Assembly: GCA_025964635.1 (NCBI GenBank) | Contig: JAOPYP010000613.1 | Span: 1 to 13,906, forward strand | Source: Actinomycetes bacterium | GTDB lineage: Bacteria; Actinomycetota; Actinomycetes; Streptosporangiales; Streptosporangiaceae | DNA length: 13,906 nt | Reading direction: 5' to 3' | Shown: piece by piece, positions 6,910 to 13,369 of the stretch | How positions within the stretch are numbered: position 1 is the stretch's first letter | How the letters are laid out: each line of letters starts with the position of its first letter | Notes under the pieces: model-generated | Database searches by the model: none | Told to the model about the DNA's origin: nothing | The model's input: the letters and a program-made list of their open reading frames with translations, nothing else | Made by a program: the position numbers and the translations under genes

Positions 6910-6931
6910 CAAGTTAACTAAACGTAATCAT
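6910..6931 (-). promoter_or_regulatory. AT-rich segment upstream of the PPC gene
   Basis: This is the only conspicuously AT-rich stretch in the window, containing GTTAAC and, on the minus strand, a GTTT at 6923-6920. It lies in the 103-base gap between the dehydrogenase stop (6990) and the PPC start (6886). No GGGTA stands at the right spacing, so if it is a promoter it is not the sigma-B type seen elsewhere. The PPC-pyruvyl transferase-udgX genes may instead be read through from the dehydrogenase promoter. Confidence 0.3.
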
Positions 6932-6989
6932 GGCAGGACCATACGTACGCGCCCGGAGTGGCTCACAGCCCATCCCCGGCCGGCTCTGA

Positions 6990-7862
6990 CTAGCCGGGCA
7001 GGGTTTCGCCGCCCACCGGGGCCAGCACCTCACCCGAGTAGTAACTGGACATCCGGCCCGCCGCGAAGAACACGTACGACGGGGCGATCTCGTCGGGGTG
7101 CGCCGCGCGGCCCATCGGCACCTGGGCGCCGAAGTTGCTGACCTTCTCCTCGTCGAAGGTGGCCGGGATGAGCGGAGTCCATACCGGACCGGGCGCGACT
7201 GCGTTGACCCGGATGCCGCGGTCCTGCAGTGCCTGGGCCATGGAGTAGGTGAAGGCGAGGATGGCACCCTTGGTCGCCGAGTAGTCGATCAGGGTCTTGT
7301 TGCCGCGCAGGCCGTTGATGGACGAGGTGTTGATGATGGCACCCCCGTCGGGCAGGTGCGGGACGGCCGCCTTGGTGGTCCAGAAGTAACTGAAGATGTT
7401 GACCCGGAATGTGCGTTCCCACTGGCTGGTAGTCAGCTCGAGGAAATCCTGCACCGGCTTCTGGGTCGCGGCGTTGTTGACCAGGATGTCCAGGCCGCCC
7501 AGGTCATGCACGCTCTGGTCGACGGCCCGCTGGCAGTTGGCCTCCTCGGCCAGGTCGCCCCGGATGGTCACGCACCGGTGCCCGGCCTTCTCGACCAGGC
7601 TGGCGGTGTGCCGCGCGTCCCCGTCCTCCTGCTCGGACAGGTAGGCGATGGCCACGTCGGCGCCTTCCTTGGCGAAGGCCACGGCGACCGCCCTGCCGAT
7701 GCCCGAGTCACCGCCGGTGACCAGCGCGCGCTTCCCGGCCAGCAGGCCGCGGCCGTCGTAGTCGCGCATCTCGTCGCGCGGATGCGGGTCCATCTCGCTG
7801 GTGCGGCCCGGGTACTCCTGGGTCTGCTTCGGCGGCGGGTGTTCCTGTGAAGGCGTGCTCAT
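6990..7862 (-). CDS. Short-chain dehydrogenase, general-stress (GSP39/YhxC-like) type
   Basis: 290 residues from ATG 7862, with GGGAGGAGA upstream. After a proline-rich head of about 40 residues comes a Rossmann fold: TGGDSGIG (49-56) for NAD(P) binding, D103 for the adenine ring and NNAA (129-132). The catalytic residues are N155, S181, Y194 and K198 (in YSATK). The long head ending in DYDGRGLLAGKRALVTGGDSGIGRA is typical of the stress-induced SDR group that includes B. subtilis GSP39 (YdaD) and YhxC. The substrate is unknown. It is transcribed divergently from the hemerythrin gene and preceded by a perfect sigma-B-type promoter (8002-8025) with a palindrome just downstream (7968-7998). It heads a same-strand group with PPC, pyruvyl transferase and udgX. 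Confidence 0.92.
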   Translation of the reverse strand: MSTPSQEHPPPKQTQEYPGRTSEMDPHPRDEMRDYDGRGLLAGKRALVTGGDSGIGRAVAVAFAKEGADVAIAYLSEQEDGDARHTASLVEKAGHRCVTIRGDLAEEANCQRAVDQSVHDLGGLDILVNNAATQKPVQDFLELTTSQWERTFRVNIFSYFWTTKAAVPHLPDGGAIINTSSINGLRGNKTLIDYSATKGAILAFTYSMAQALQDRGIRVNAVAPGPVWTPLIPATFDEEKVSNFGAQVPMGRAAHPDEIAPSYVFFAAGRMSSYYSGEVLAPVGGETLPG

Positions 7863-7967
7863 CTCGCTGATCTCCTCCCGTGAAGAACGCGCCGGTCTCC
7901 CGTGGGGCGGCCCGGTCCTCCCGGTTAACTGGCCGAGGAGCCGGCGGGCCGCGACCGGCGGGATCGT

Positions 7968-7998
7968 GCGCAGCCGTGACCGGCCGGTCAGGCTGCGC
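7968..7998. repeat. Nested palindrome in the dehydrogenase leader
   Basis: A perfect 14-base palindrome, TGACCGGCCGGTCA (7977-7990), is flanked by an 8-bp inverted repeat, GCGCAGCC (7968-7975) and GGCTGCGC (7991-7998), with one unpaired G (7976). It begins 4 bases past the -10 of the minus-strand promoter at 8002-8025, so it covers the predicted transcription start. It could be an operator for a dimeric repressor or a 5' mRNA stem-loop. Confidence 0.6.
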
Positions 7999-8001
7999 GG
8001 C

Positions 8002-8025
8002 TACCCAGGTGCCGAGCGGCGAAAC
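8002..8025 (-). promoter_or_regulatory. Sigma-B/sigma-F-type promoter for the dehydrogenase
   Basis: On the minus strand GTTT (8025-8022), 15-base spacer, GGGTA (8006-8002), followed by G. This is an exact consensus match. It gives a leader of about 130 bases before ATG 7862, longer than for the other stress promoters here. Confidence 0.75.
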
Positions 8026-8059
8026 GGGCGGGCTGCCTCCCCGGATTTCCGCCGGGCTG

Positions 8060-8082
8060 GTTTGCCCCGGCTCTCCCGGGAA
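8060..8082 (+). promoter_or_regulatory. Probable sigma-B-type promoter for the hemerythrin gene (one mismatch)
   Basis: GTTT (8060-8063), 14-base spacer, GGGAA (8078-8082). The -10 differs from GGGTA by one base; GGGAA is tolerated in B. subtilis sigma-B promoters. It lies 75 bases before ATG 8158 and 34 bases from the divergent exact copy. Confidence 0.5.
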
Positions 8083-8157
8083 GCGGCAGGGGCCCGCCAC
8101 GCGAAGGCCAATCCCGGACGGGGCCAGGCGACCGCAACGAGCGGCTGAGGAGGAACC

Positions 8158-8733
8158 ATGCCGGATGTTTTCGACGTACTGGGCCAGGACCATCAGGAGG
8201 TCAAGCGGATGCTGGCCGAGCTCGAGACGGGCCCGACCGCGGCGACCGGTGCCAACGACAATCACCTGATGCTGCGGAAGAAGATGGTCGAGGAACTGAT
8301 CATCGAGGAGTCCAAGCACGAGGCCCTCGAGGAGATGTACTTCTGGCCGGCCGTGCGCGACCGGCTCCCCAACGGTGACGAGCTCGCGACCACCGCAACG
8401 GGCCAGGAACAGGAAGGCAAGAAGGTCCTGGACCGGCTGGACAAGCTGAACGCGGACCAGCCCGAGTTCGAGGAGCTCGTGCTCACGTTCATCAACGCGG
8501 GCCGCGAGCACATCGCGTTCGAGGAGACCAAGGTGTGGCCGCTGCTTCGGGGGACGCTCACCGGGGACGAGGCCGTCAGCATCGGCGACAAGATCGCCGC
8601 GGGTAAGAAGACGGCCCCGACCCGCCCGCACCCGAACACCCCGCCCTCACCGGGCGTGCTCAAGGGCGCCGGTCCCGCGGTAGCTGCGGCCGACCGGCTC
8701 CGGGACGCGGCCACGGGCCGGGGCCAGGACTGA
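8158..8733 (+). CDS. Hemerythrin HHE-domain protein
   Basis: 191 residues from ATG 8158 with a strong GAGGAGGA ribosome site ending 3 bases upstream. The four-helix diiron bundle is visible through QDHQEV (H12), KHEALEE (H54 and E58, the HxxxE motif) and REHIAFEETKVWP (H118 and E122). The usual histidine of the third helix is replaced by QEQEGK, as in many actinomycete members. Helices end at about 135, and the remaining 55 residues are a Pro/Ala-rich flexible tail. Such proteins bind oxygen, nitric oxide or iron and are linked to redox stress. The exact ligand here is unknown. It is divergent from the stress dehydrogenase and convergent, with a 14-base gap, to mrpD. Confidence 0.9.
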   Translation: MPDVFDVLGQDHQEVKRMLAELETGPTAATGANDNHLMLRKKMVEELIIEESKHEALEEMYFWPAVRDRLPNGDELATTATGQEQEGKKVLDRLDKLNADQPEFEELVLTFINAGREHIAFEETKVWPLLRGTLTGDEAVSIGDKIAAGKKTAPTRPHPNTPPSPGVLKGAGPAVAAADRLRDAATGRGQD

Positions 8734-8747
8734 CAGGCGGCGGCCGG

Positions 8748-10595
8748 TCAGCGGATCGAGAAGGCCAGGGCGCCGCCCAGGCAGGCCACCCCGATCACGA
8801 TCCAGGTCACGTAGTCGTTGACCACGCCGCTCTGGAACCGCTGCAGCGGCCGCACCAGCCAGGTGCCCGGCTCGAATCCCCGGCGCAGCAGCGGCAGCCG
8901 CCGCCAGTACAGGGCCAGGAAGGCGAGGAACACCGCCCCGGCGGCCGTGCCCAGGCCGATGAGCAGGTCGGTCACGGTCACCCCGGCCGGTTCGGGGGCG
9001 TAAGGCGCGGCCGTGTGCGCGACGCGGGCGCCGTACAGCACGGCCGCGTTGTAGGCGGGCTGATCCTGGAACCGCACCGCGGCCGCCTCGACCACCGGAC
9101 CCAGACGGGGCAGCAACCCGACGGCCACCGCCGCCGCGACCAGCACGGCCGGCGGGATGATCATCGTGAGCGGGGTGTGCTGCTTGCCCTCGTCCGTCTC
9201 GCTGGTCTCCTCCGACGACTCCCGCGCCATCTGCGGGTCCTCGCTGGGCGGGTCACCCAGCCCGTAGAAGACGCCGCCGGCCACCCGCAGCACGGCCCCG
9301 CCGACCACGGCCGAGGCGACCACGAGCAGCGCGATGACCCAGGTCATCCCCCGTGCGGAATTGGTGTCCTCGATCCAGCCCTTGCCCAGGTAGGTGGCGA
9401 ACGGGGGCAGGTCGGCCAGGCCGAACGCGGCCAGCGTGAACACCACGCCGGTCACCCGCAGCGGGCGGCCCCGGCCGTGCAGCCAGGTCTCGTTCACCGA
9501 GCCCAGCCGGTGCAGCACGATCCCGGTGCACAGGAACAGCGCGGCCTTGACCATCGCGTGGCCGGCTACGGAGACCGCGGCCCCGGCCAGCCCGAGCGGG
9601 GTGAGCAGGGCCAGGCCGGTCAGGAACATGCCTGCGTGGCTGATGGTGGAGAACGCGAGCAGCCGTTTGATATGCCGTTCCCGGAAGCAGAACAGGGCGC
9701 CCACGATCGTGGTCAGCAGGCCGAGGGCCAGGAACGCGTGCGTGATCGTGGCCCGGTTCCCCAGGGCCTGGCCGAACATGGACCAGTAAACGCGGGCGAC
9801 ACCGTAGAGCCCGAGTTCCACCATGACCCCGGAGAACAGGACGCAGACCGGGGTGGGCGCCACCGCGTGCGCGTCGGCCAGCCAGAAGTGAAACGGCACG
9901 ATGGCGCCCTTGATCAGCCAGCCGGTGATGATCAGCACGAACGCCACCACGACCAGGCCGTCCGGCCGGTGCCGGGCCAGGTCGTGGCCGATCTGGGCCA
10001 TGTTGAGCGCGCCGGTGCGCCCGTAGGCAACGGCGATCCCGGACAGGGTGAGGTAGGCGCCGATGCTGTTGGTGATGGCGAAGTTCAGCGCGCCCTGGAT
10101 GGAGCCGCGCTCTTCGGGCCGGTAGGCGGTCAGCGCGTAGGCCGACACCCCCATCAGCTCGAACCACACGAACATGTCGAAGATGTCGCCGGTCAGGCAG
10201 AACCCGGTCATGCCGGCCAGGAACGTCAGCATCAGGACGTGGTAGTAGGTGGCCACCCGCTGGAAGTAACGCCAGGAGAAGAGCATGCCCGCGGTGACCA
10301 GGATCGCGGCCAGGCAGGCCAGGCCCGCGCTGAGCGGCCCGACCGCGAAGTCGATGCCGATCGCGATCCCGTGGTGAGGCCGGAAGCCGGCGAACCAGTA
10401 GACTTGGTCCCGGTGCGCGACCTGGACCAGGATGACCACCAGCATGCCCGCGACCCCGGCGCTGGCCGCGATGGCCACCGAGTCCAGGATCCGCCGCCGG
10501 CGGCGCAGCAGCGGGGTCAGCGCCGAGATCGCCGCCGCCACGAGCAGCGGCACGACCACGGCCAGGGGCAGCAACTGGTCCACGGGATGCGTCAC
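8748..10595 (-). CDS. mrpD: Mrp/Mnh antiporter subunit D (NuoM/N-like proton-conducting subunit), extended
   Basis: 615 residues from GTG 10595, which abuts the mrpC stop directly. It is a multi-pass membrane protein of the complex I antiporter-like family. Conserved polar residues are in place: E146 in WFELMGVSAY, K229 and H236 in GWLIKGAIVPFHFWLADAH, E260, K310, H320 in STISHAGM, H346 and K350. These form the proton path in Mrp and complex I. MrpD is usually near 500 residues. This protein carries an acidic hydrophilic insertion (about 451-480, rich in Ser/Glu/Asp) and extra C-terminal hydrophobic helices ending in VVNDYVTWIVIGVACLGGALAF, so it resembles a longer MrpA/NuoL-like chain at its end. 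It is the only large antiporter-like subunit here and the last gene of the operon. It does not overlap the hemerythrin gene. Confidence 0.93.
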   Translation of the reverse strand: MTHPVDQLLPLAVVVPLLVAAAISALTPLLRRRRRILDSVAIAASAGVAGMLVVILVQVAHRDQVYWFAGFRPHHGIAIGIDFAVGPLSAGLACLAAILVTAGMLFSWRYFQRVATYYHVLMLTFLAGMTGFCLTGDIFDMFVWFELMGVSAYALTAYRPEERGSIQGALNFAITNSIGAYLTLSGIAVAYGRTGALNMAQIGHDLARHRPDGLVVVAFVLIITGWLIKGAIVPFHFWLADAHAVAPTPVCVLFSGVMVELGLYGVARVYWSMFGQALGNRATITHAFLALGLLTTIVGALFCFRERHIKRLLAFSTISHAGMFLTGLALLTPLGLAGAAVSVAGHAMVKAALFLCTGIVLHRLGSVNETWLHGRGRPLRVTGVVFTLAAFGLADLPPFATYLGKGWIEDTNSARGMTWVIALLVVASAVVGGAVLRVAGGVFYGLGDPPSEDPQMARESSEETSETDEGKQHTPLTMIIPPAVLVAAAVAVGLLPRLGPVVEAAAVRFQDQPAYNAAVLYGARVAHTAAPYAPEPAGVTVTDLLIGLGTAAGAVFLAFLALYWRRLPLLRRGFEPGTWLVRPLQRFQSGVVNDYVTWIVIGVACLGGALAFSIR

Positions 10596-10940
10596 TCAGC
10601 CCTTGAGCTGGACGAGCTCTTGCGGATCGAGGGTGCCGAACCGTTTGTGGGCCTGGATGGCGAGGGCCAGCAGCAGGGCCGTGACGGCGGCCTCCACGAC
10701 CACGTCCGTGAGGGCCAGGGCCTGGACCACGGGATCGACGGCCGGGGTGTGCACCGGGATGTCGAAGAAGTACGGGGCGACGGCGCCGGTCTTGTACCCC
10801 ACGCCCAGCAGCAGCACATAGGTCGAGGACTGCACGACGATCAGGCAGATGATCTGGTGCACCAGGTGGCGGCTGGTCACGATGCCGTACAGGCCGACGG
10901 CCAGGATGTAGACCACGACCACGAACGGGACGATGTGCAT
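10596..10940 (-). CDS. mrpC: Mrp/Mnh antiporter subunit C (NuoK-like)
   Basis: 114 residues from ATG 10940, which shares its A with the TGA stop of the upstream gene (TGATG). It shows the NuoK-type layout of three membrane helices (about 3-22, 27-48 and 75-96). The subunit hallmark, VDPVVQALALTDVVVEAA, lies at 68-85, with E83 inside the third helix. The subunit bridges MrpD to the rest of the complex and takes part in the conserved proton path. It is directly followed by mrpD with no gap. Length and motif match the usual MrpC/MnhC, so the assignment is secure. Confidence 0.92.
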   Translation of the reverse strand: MHIVPFVVVVYILAVGLYGIVTSRHLVHQIICLIVVQSSTYVLLLGVGYKTGAVAPYFFDIPVHTPAVDPVVQALALTDVVVEAAVTALLLALAIQAHKRFGTLDPQELVQLKG

Positions 10941-11701
10941 CAGTGATCCCCCTGCCGGACGAGCAGCGTCTGGTCGACCAGCTCACCCACGATGAGAATG
11001 AAGGCCGCGGCCACCTCGACGCCGACGAAGAAGCTGATCAGCGCGATGGTCCCCGAGGAGCTGACCGCGCCCGGGGTGGTGCCGAGCGGCAGGAAGTTGG
11101 TCAGGTAGGGCAGCCCCATGGCGACCGCGCTGACCCCGATGGCGGCGAACCCGCCTGCGCCCACCGCCTCGAACGCCTCGGTCAGGTCGACCGGGCTGAT
11201 CCGCCGGAACAGGAGGTACTCCCCGGACAGGTAGATGAGGAAGAACGCGGTGGCCAGGACCACGCCGCCCTGGAAACCGCCAGACGGGCTGGTCTGCGCG
11301 TGGGACGCCAGGAACCAGCCCATCACCACCACCGGCCCGGTGAAGACCAGGGCGGCCAGCCGCACCGCGTCGCTGGCCGGCGGGACCGCCCAGTCCGCCG
11401 TCGCGTCGCGCGGGTCACGTTCCCGCTCGTTGCGCAGGTGGCGCAGGACCACGGCCATCGCGCTGGCCGCGACGAACAGGATGAACTCCTCGCCCACGGT
11501 GTCGAAGCCGCGGTATTCGAAGTTGACCGCCGAGACCACGCCGGTCGCCTTGGTCTGGGCCACCGCGATCCGGTTGATGATGTCGCCGTAGGGCCCGGGA
11601 TAGTTCCCGAACCCGGGCAGCCCGGCCAGCCCCCAGAGGTAGAACGCGGCCAGGCCGGCCAGGGCGGCCAGGAAGATCCAGCGGCGCTGGCCGGGCGTCA
11701 T
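10940..11701 (-). CDS. mrpB: Mrp subunit: MbhE-like domain fused to MrpB (MnhB)
   Basis: 253 residues from ATG 11701, overlapping the upstream stop as ATGA. Two domains are visible. Residues 1-95 contain a first membrane helix, then the VNFEYRGFDTVGEEFILFVAA segment (59-79). This matches MbhE, the piece that closes the C-terminus of full-length MrpA. Residues about 110-250 form the MnhB domain (PF04039), with its hallmark HAQTSPSGGFQGGV (134-147) and three further helices. In Bacillus-type Mrp the first part belongs to MrpA; here it is joined to MrpB. It is co-transcribed with mrpC (1-base overlap). Confidence 0.9.
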   Translation of the reverse strand: MTPGQRRWIFLAALAGLAAFYLWGLAGLPGFGNYPGPYGDIINRIAVAQTKATGVVSAVNFEYRGFDTVGEEFILFVAASAMAVVLRHLRNERERDPRDATADWAVPPASDAVRLAALVFTGPVVVMGWFLASHAQTSPSGGFQGGVVLATAFFLIYLSGEYLLFRRISPVDLTEAFEAVGAGGFAAIGVSAVAMGLPYLTNFLPLGTTPGAVSSSGTIALISFFVGVEVAAAFILIVGELVDQTLLVRQGDH

Positions 11702-11997
11702 TTCTCCCGCCTCTTCACCTTGGCCAGCGCCAGCAGCAGCAGCATCGGCAGGGCCACCGCGCCCACGGTCAGCTCGGACAGGGTCACGTCCGGGGCCTGG
11801 AAGGCCAGGAACAGCACGGCCAGCAGGACGCCGTACGCGCTCAGCATGATGACCTGGCGGACCGGCTCGCGGATCAGCACCACCGCGGTGGCGCCCGCGG
11901 CCACCAGCACCAGGAGTGTCACCTGCAGCACGTCCATGATGCCGGCCGGGATGGTGTACGGCGTGACCACGGCGGCGATGTGAGCGGTGCTACCCAT
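11698..11997 (-). CDS. MbhD/DUF4040-type Mrp subunit (MrpA C-terminal module piece)
   Basis: 99 residues from ATG 11997, overlapping the mrpG stop by 8 bases and the next start by 4. It has three hydrophobic helices (about 20-41, 44-65 and 75-91) and the conserved QAPDVTLSELTVGAVALPML segment (67-86) of MbhD (PF13244). In Bacillus and Staphylococcus this sequence is part of the MrpA C-terminus. In archaeal Mbh complexes it is a separate subunit, as here. It probably forms the sodium-translocation part of the membrane module together with the MbhE-like domain. Confidence 0.9.
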   Translation of the reverse strand: MGSTAHIAAVVTPYTIPAGIMDVLQVTLLVLVAAGATAVVLIREPVRQVIMLSAYGVLLAVLFLAFQAPDVTLSELTVGAVALPMLLLLALAKVKRREK

Positions 11998-12370
11998 CGC
12001 GGCCCCCCGCGCCGTGATCGCTTTCTCCCTGGCCGGCCGGGGGAGTACCGGCTCCCTGGGCGGGGGGAGTGCCGGGCCGCCAGTCGCCCTTGTCCCGGAT
12101 CCGGGCGGCCCTGATCGTGGCGTGGGTCAGGAACGGGCCCCCGATCACCACGAACAGCAGCGCCAGCCAGGTTTCCGAGCTGTTCTCGGACCAGCCCGAC
12201 CGGACCAGGACCGCCAGCCCGACGATCAGCGGCGCGATCAGGGCGAGCGGGGTCAGGTAGTGCAGCTTCTGGTAGGTGTCCCGCATGACCAGGATGCCGG
12301 CCGACGACGCGAGGACCAGGGCGGCGGCCAGCCCCAGCAGCACGTCGGCGGCGATCCCCTGGGCGGTCAC
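11990..12370 (-). CDS. mrpG: Mrp/Mnh antiporter subunit G
   Basis: 126 residues from GTG 12370, which overlaps the mrpF stop as GTGA. The frame stays open upstream, but only through mrpF. Three membrane helices are visible (about 7-28, 38-58 and 68-90), with the MnhG (PF03334) signature: VLASSAGILVMRDTYQKLHYLT (19-40) and GGPFLTHATIRAARI (78-92). The C-terminal 30 residues are a Gly/Pro/Gln-rich tail longer than usual. It lies fourth from the start of MrpD-type order E-F-G-D'-B-C-D. Confidence 0.9.
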   Translation of the reverse strand: MTAQGIAADVLLGLAAALVLASSAGILVMRDTYQKLHYLTPLALIAPLIVGLAVLVRSGWSENSSETWLALLFVVIGGPFLTHATIRAARIRDKGDWRPGTPPAQGAGTPPAGQGESDHGAGGRDG

Positions 12371-12618
12371 AGCCACCGCTCCAGGAACCGGACGAAGACC
12401 AGCCCGCTGCCGAACAGCAGCACCGCGAGCAGCACGGGAAGCTCGAACTCGCCAGGGCGGCGGAAGCCCTCGGCCAGCAGCACCAGCACCATGACCACGA
12501 TGGAGCTGATCGCCTCGTACGCCACGACGGCGTCCATGACCTTGCCCCGGACCAGGACGATCCCGCACGGGATCACGGCCGCGAGCATGGCGATGGCCGC
12601 GATCACGAAGCTGTTCAC
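12367..12618 (-). CDS. mrpF: Mrp/Mnh antiporter subunit F
   Basis: 83 residues from GTG 12618, overlapping the mrpE stop (GTGA) and the mrpG start. The layout is three helices (about 3-22, 29-49 and 60-78), with the PF04066 core GKVMDAVVAYEAISSIVVMV (25-44), where the conserved D29 sits in the usual RxxDR/D position. The size is normal for the family. Confidence 0.88.
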   Translation of the reverse strand: MNSFVIAAIAMLAAVIPCGIVLVRGKVMDAVVAYEAISSIVVMVLVLLAEGFRRPGEFELPVLLAVLLFGSGLVFVRFLERWL

Positions 12619-13115
12619 TCCGCCGCCTCCCCTTCGTCGACCACGAGCTGGTGGATCACCATCACGTCGCGGTCCTTATCGATGCCCAGCGCGATGGAGT
12701 TGGGCGCGAACGACCGGCTGCCGATCAGGAGGGCCCGCCGGGTCTTCCCCTCCGCCGTGTCGTCGCCGTAACGGGCCGGCAGCATCCGGAACCCGCTGGG
12801 CGGCTCTTCGCCGCGGGCCAGCCGCCGCCCCAGCGCGCCGAACACGGTCACGGTGTCCTGCGCGACCTGGCCCGGCAGTGAGATGACCCGGGCCAGCCAT
12901 TCGGCCCTCATCCGCACCCGGGCCGCGGCCTGGTAGGTCACCAGCTCGGCCAGGAAGGCCGCCAGGGCCGCCGCGCCCGCCCCGGCCAGCAGCTCATCCG
13001 TGGCGATCGAATCGTCCAGGATGACCCAGAACGACATCAGCAGGACCCACCAGGTCAGCCAGGCACCGGCCCGGCGGGCCAACGGGGCTTTCTCCCGTGG
13101 CCGGGGGCTGGTCAT
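12615..13115 (-). CDS. mrpE: Mrp/Mnh antiporter subunit E
   Basis: 166 residues from ATG 13115. Two N-terminal hydrophobic segments (about 16-34 and 42-64) precede a soluble domain with the MnhE (PF01899) pattern: FRMLPARYGDDTAEGKTRRALLIGSRSFAPNSI (109-141) and a final strand VMVIHQLV. The start codon has only a weak ribosome site. It is first in the seven-gene operon and lies 57 bases downstream of the sigma-B-type promoter at 13173-13195, divergent from the MGDG-synthase-like gene. Confidence 0.88.
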   Translation of the reverse strand: MTSPRPREKAPLARRAGAWLTWWVLLMSFWVILDDSIATDELLAGAGAAALAAFLAELVTYQAAARVRMRAEWLARVISLPGQVAQDTVTVFGALGRRLARGEEPPSGFRMLPARYGDDTAEGKTRRALLIGSRSFAPNSIALGIDKDRDVMVIHQLVVDEGEAAE

Positions 13116-13172
13116 GCGGCTGTTTCGGCTGGAGGCCGGCCCGCACTGATCGGCTCAGGCACCCACCCCACG

Positions 13173-13195
13173 TACCCAGGAGGTACCCGGCAAAC
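13173..13195 (-). promoter_or_regulatory. Sigma-B/sigma-F-type promoter for the mrp operon
   Basis: On the minus strand GTTT (13195-13192), 14-base spacer, GGGTA (13177-13173), followed by C. This is an exact consensus match, 58 bases upstream of mrpE. A second GGGTAC lies 11 bases upstream inside the spacer. Confidence 0.72.
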
Positions 13196-13208
13196 GTGTC
13201 CCTGAGCT

Positions 13209-13241
13209 GCCCGCGGCCGTCCGGCCGGCGGCCCGCGGCCG
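13209..13241. repeat. 11-bp direct repeat with 22-base period between divergent promoters
   Basis: GCCCGCGGCCG occurs at 13209-13219 and again at 13231-13241, two helical turns apart, in the 254-base divergent region between mrpE and the MGDG-synthase-like gene. The surrounding DNA is extremely GC-rich with further short inverted repeats, so this may be low-complexity sequence rather than a binding site. Confidence 0.35.
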
Positions 13242-13273
13242 CCCGGGCGGGCCCCCGCCTGGCCGCAGGGACG

Positions 13274-13298
13274 GTTTGGCCGCTGCGGGCTCCGGGTA
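13274..13298 (+). promoter_or_regulatory. Sigma-B/sigma-F-type promoter for the MGDG-synthase-like gene
   Basis: GTTT (13274-13277), 16-base spacer, GGGTA (13294-13298), followed by G. This is an exact consensus match, 71 bases before GTG 13370. The -35 lies inside a CCGCAG/CTGCGG inverted repeat (13263-13288). Confidence 0.7.
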
Positions 13299-13369
13299 GG
13301 GGCAGCGTCCCGGCGTGCTGTGCACCGGCCAATCCGGCCGGGATCAAGGACGGGGGAGGTGCAGGCCCG

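Noticed and set aside
6905..6923. GTTT on the minus strand upstream of the PPC gene as a stress -35
   Set aside because: The bases 13-16 positions downstream read GGAACGA, not GGGTA, so it does not meet the pattern used for the other promoters.
9015..10946. A 643-codon open frame on the plus strand antisense to mrpD/mrpC
   Set aside because: The translation is Gly/His/Gln/Asp-rich low complexity and resembles no protein family. The opposite strand encodes clear Mrp subunits. In very GC-rich genes the antisense frame is often open by chance.
9253..10986. A 577-codon minus-strand frame overlapping mrpD in another frame
   Set aside because: Arg/Gly/His-rich out-of-frame translation of mrpD, which itself shows all expected membrane and charged motifs.
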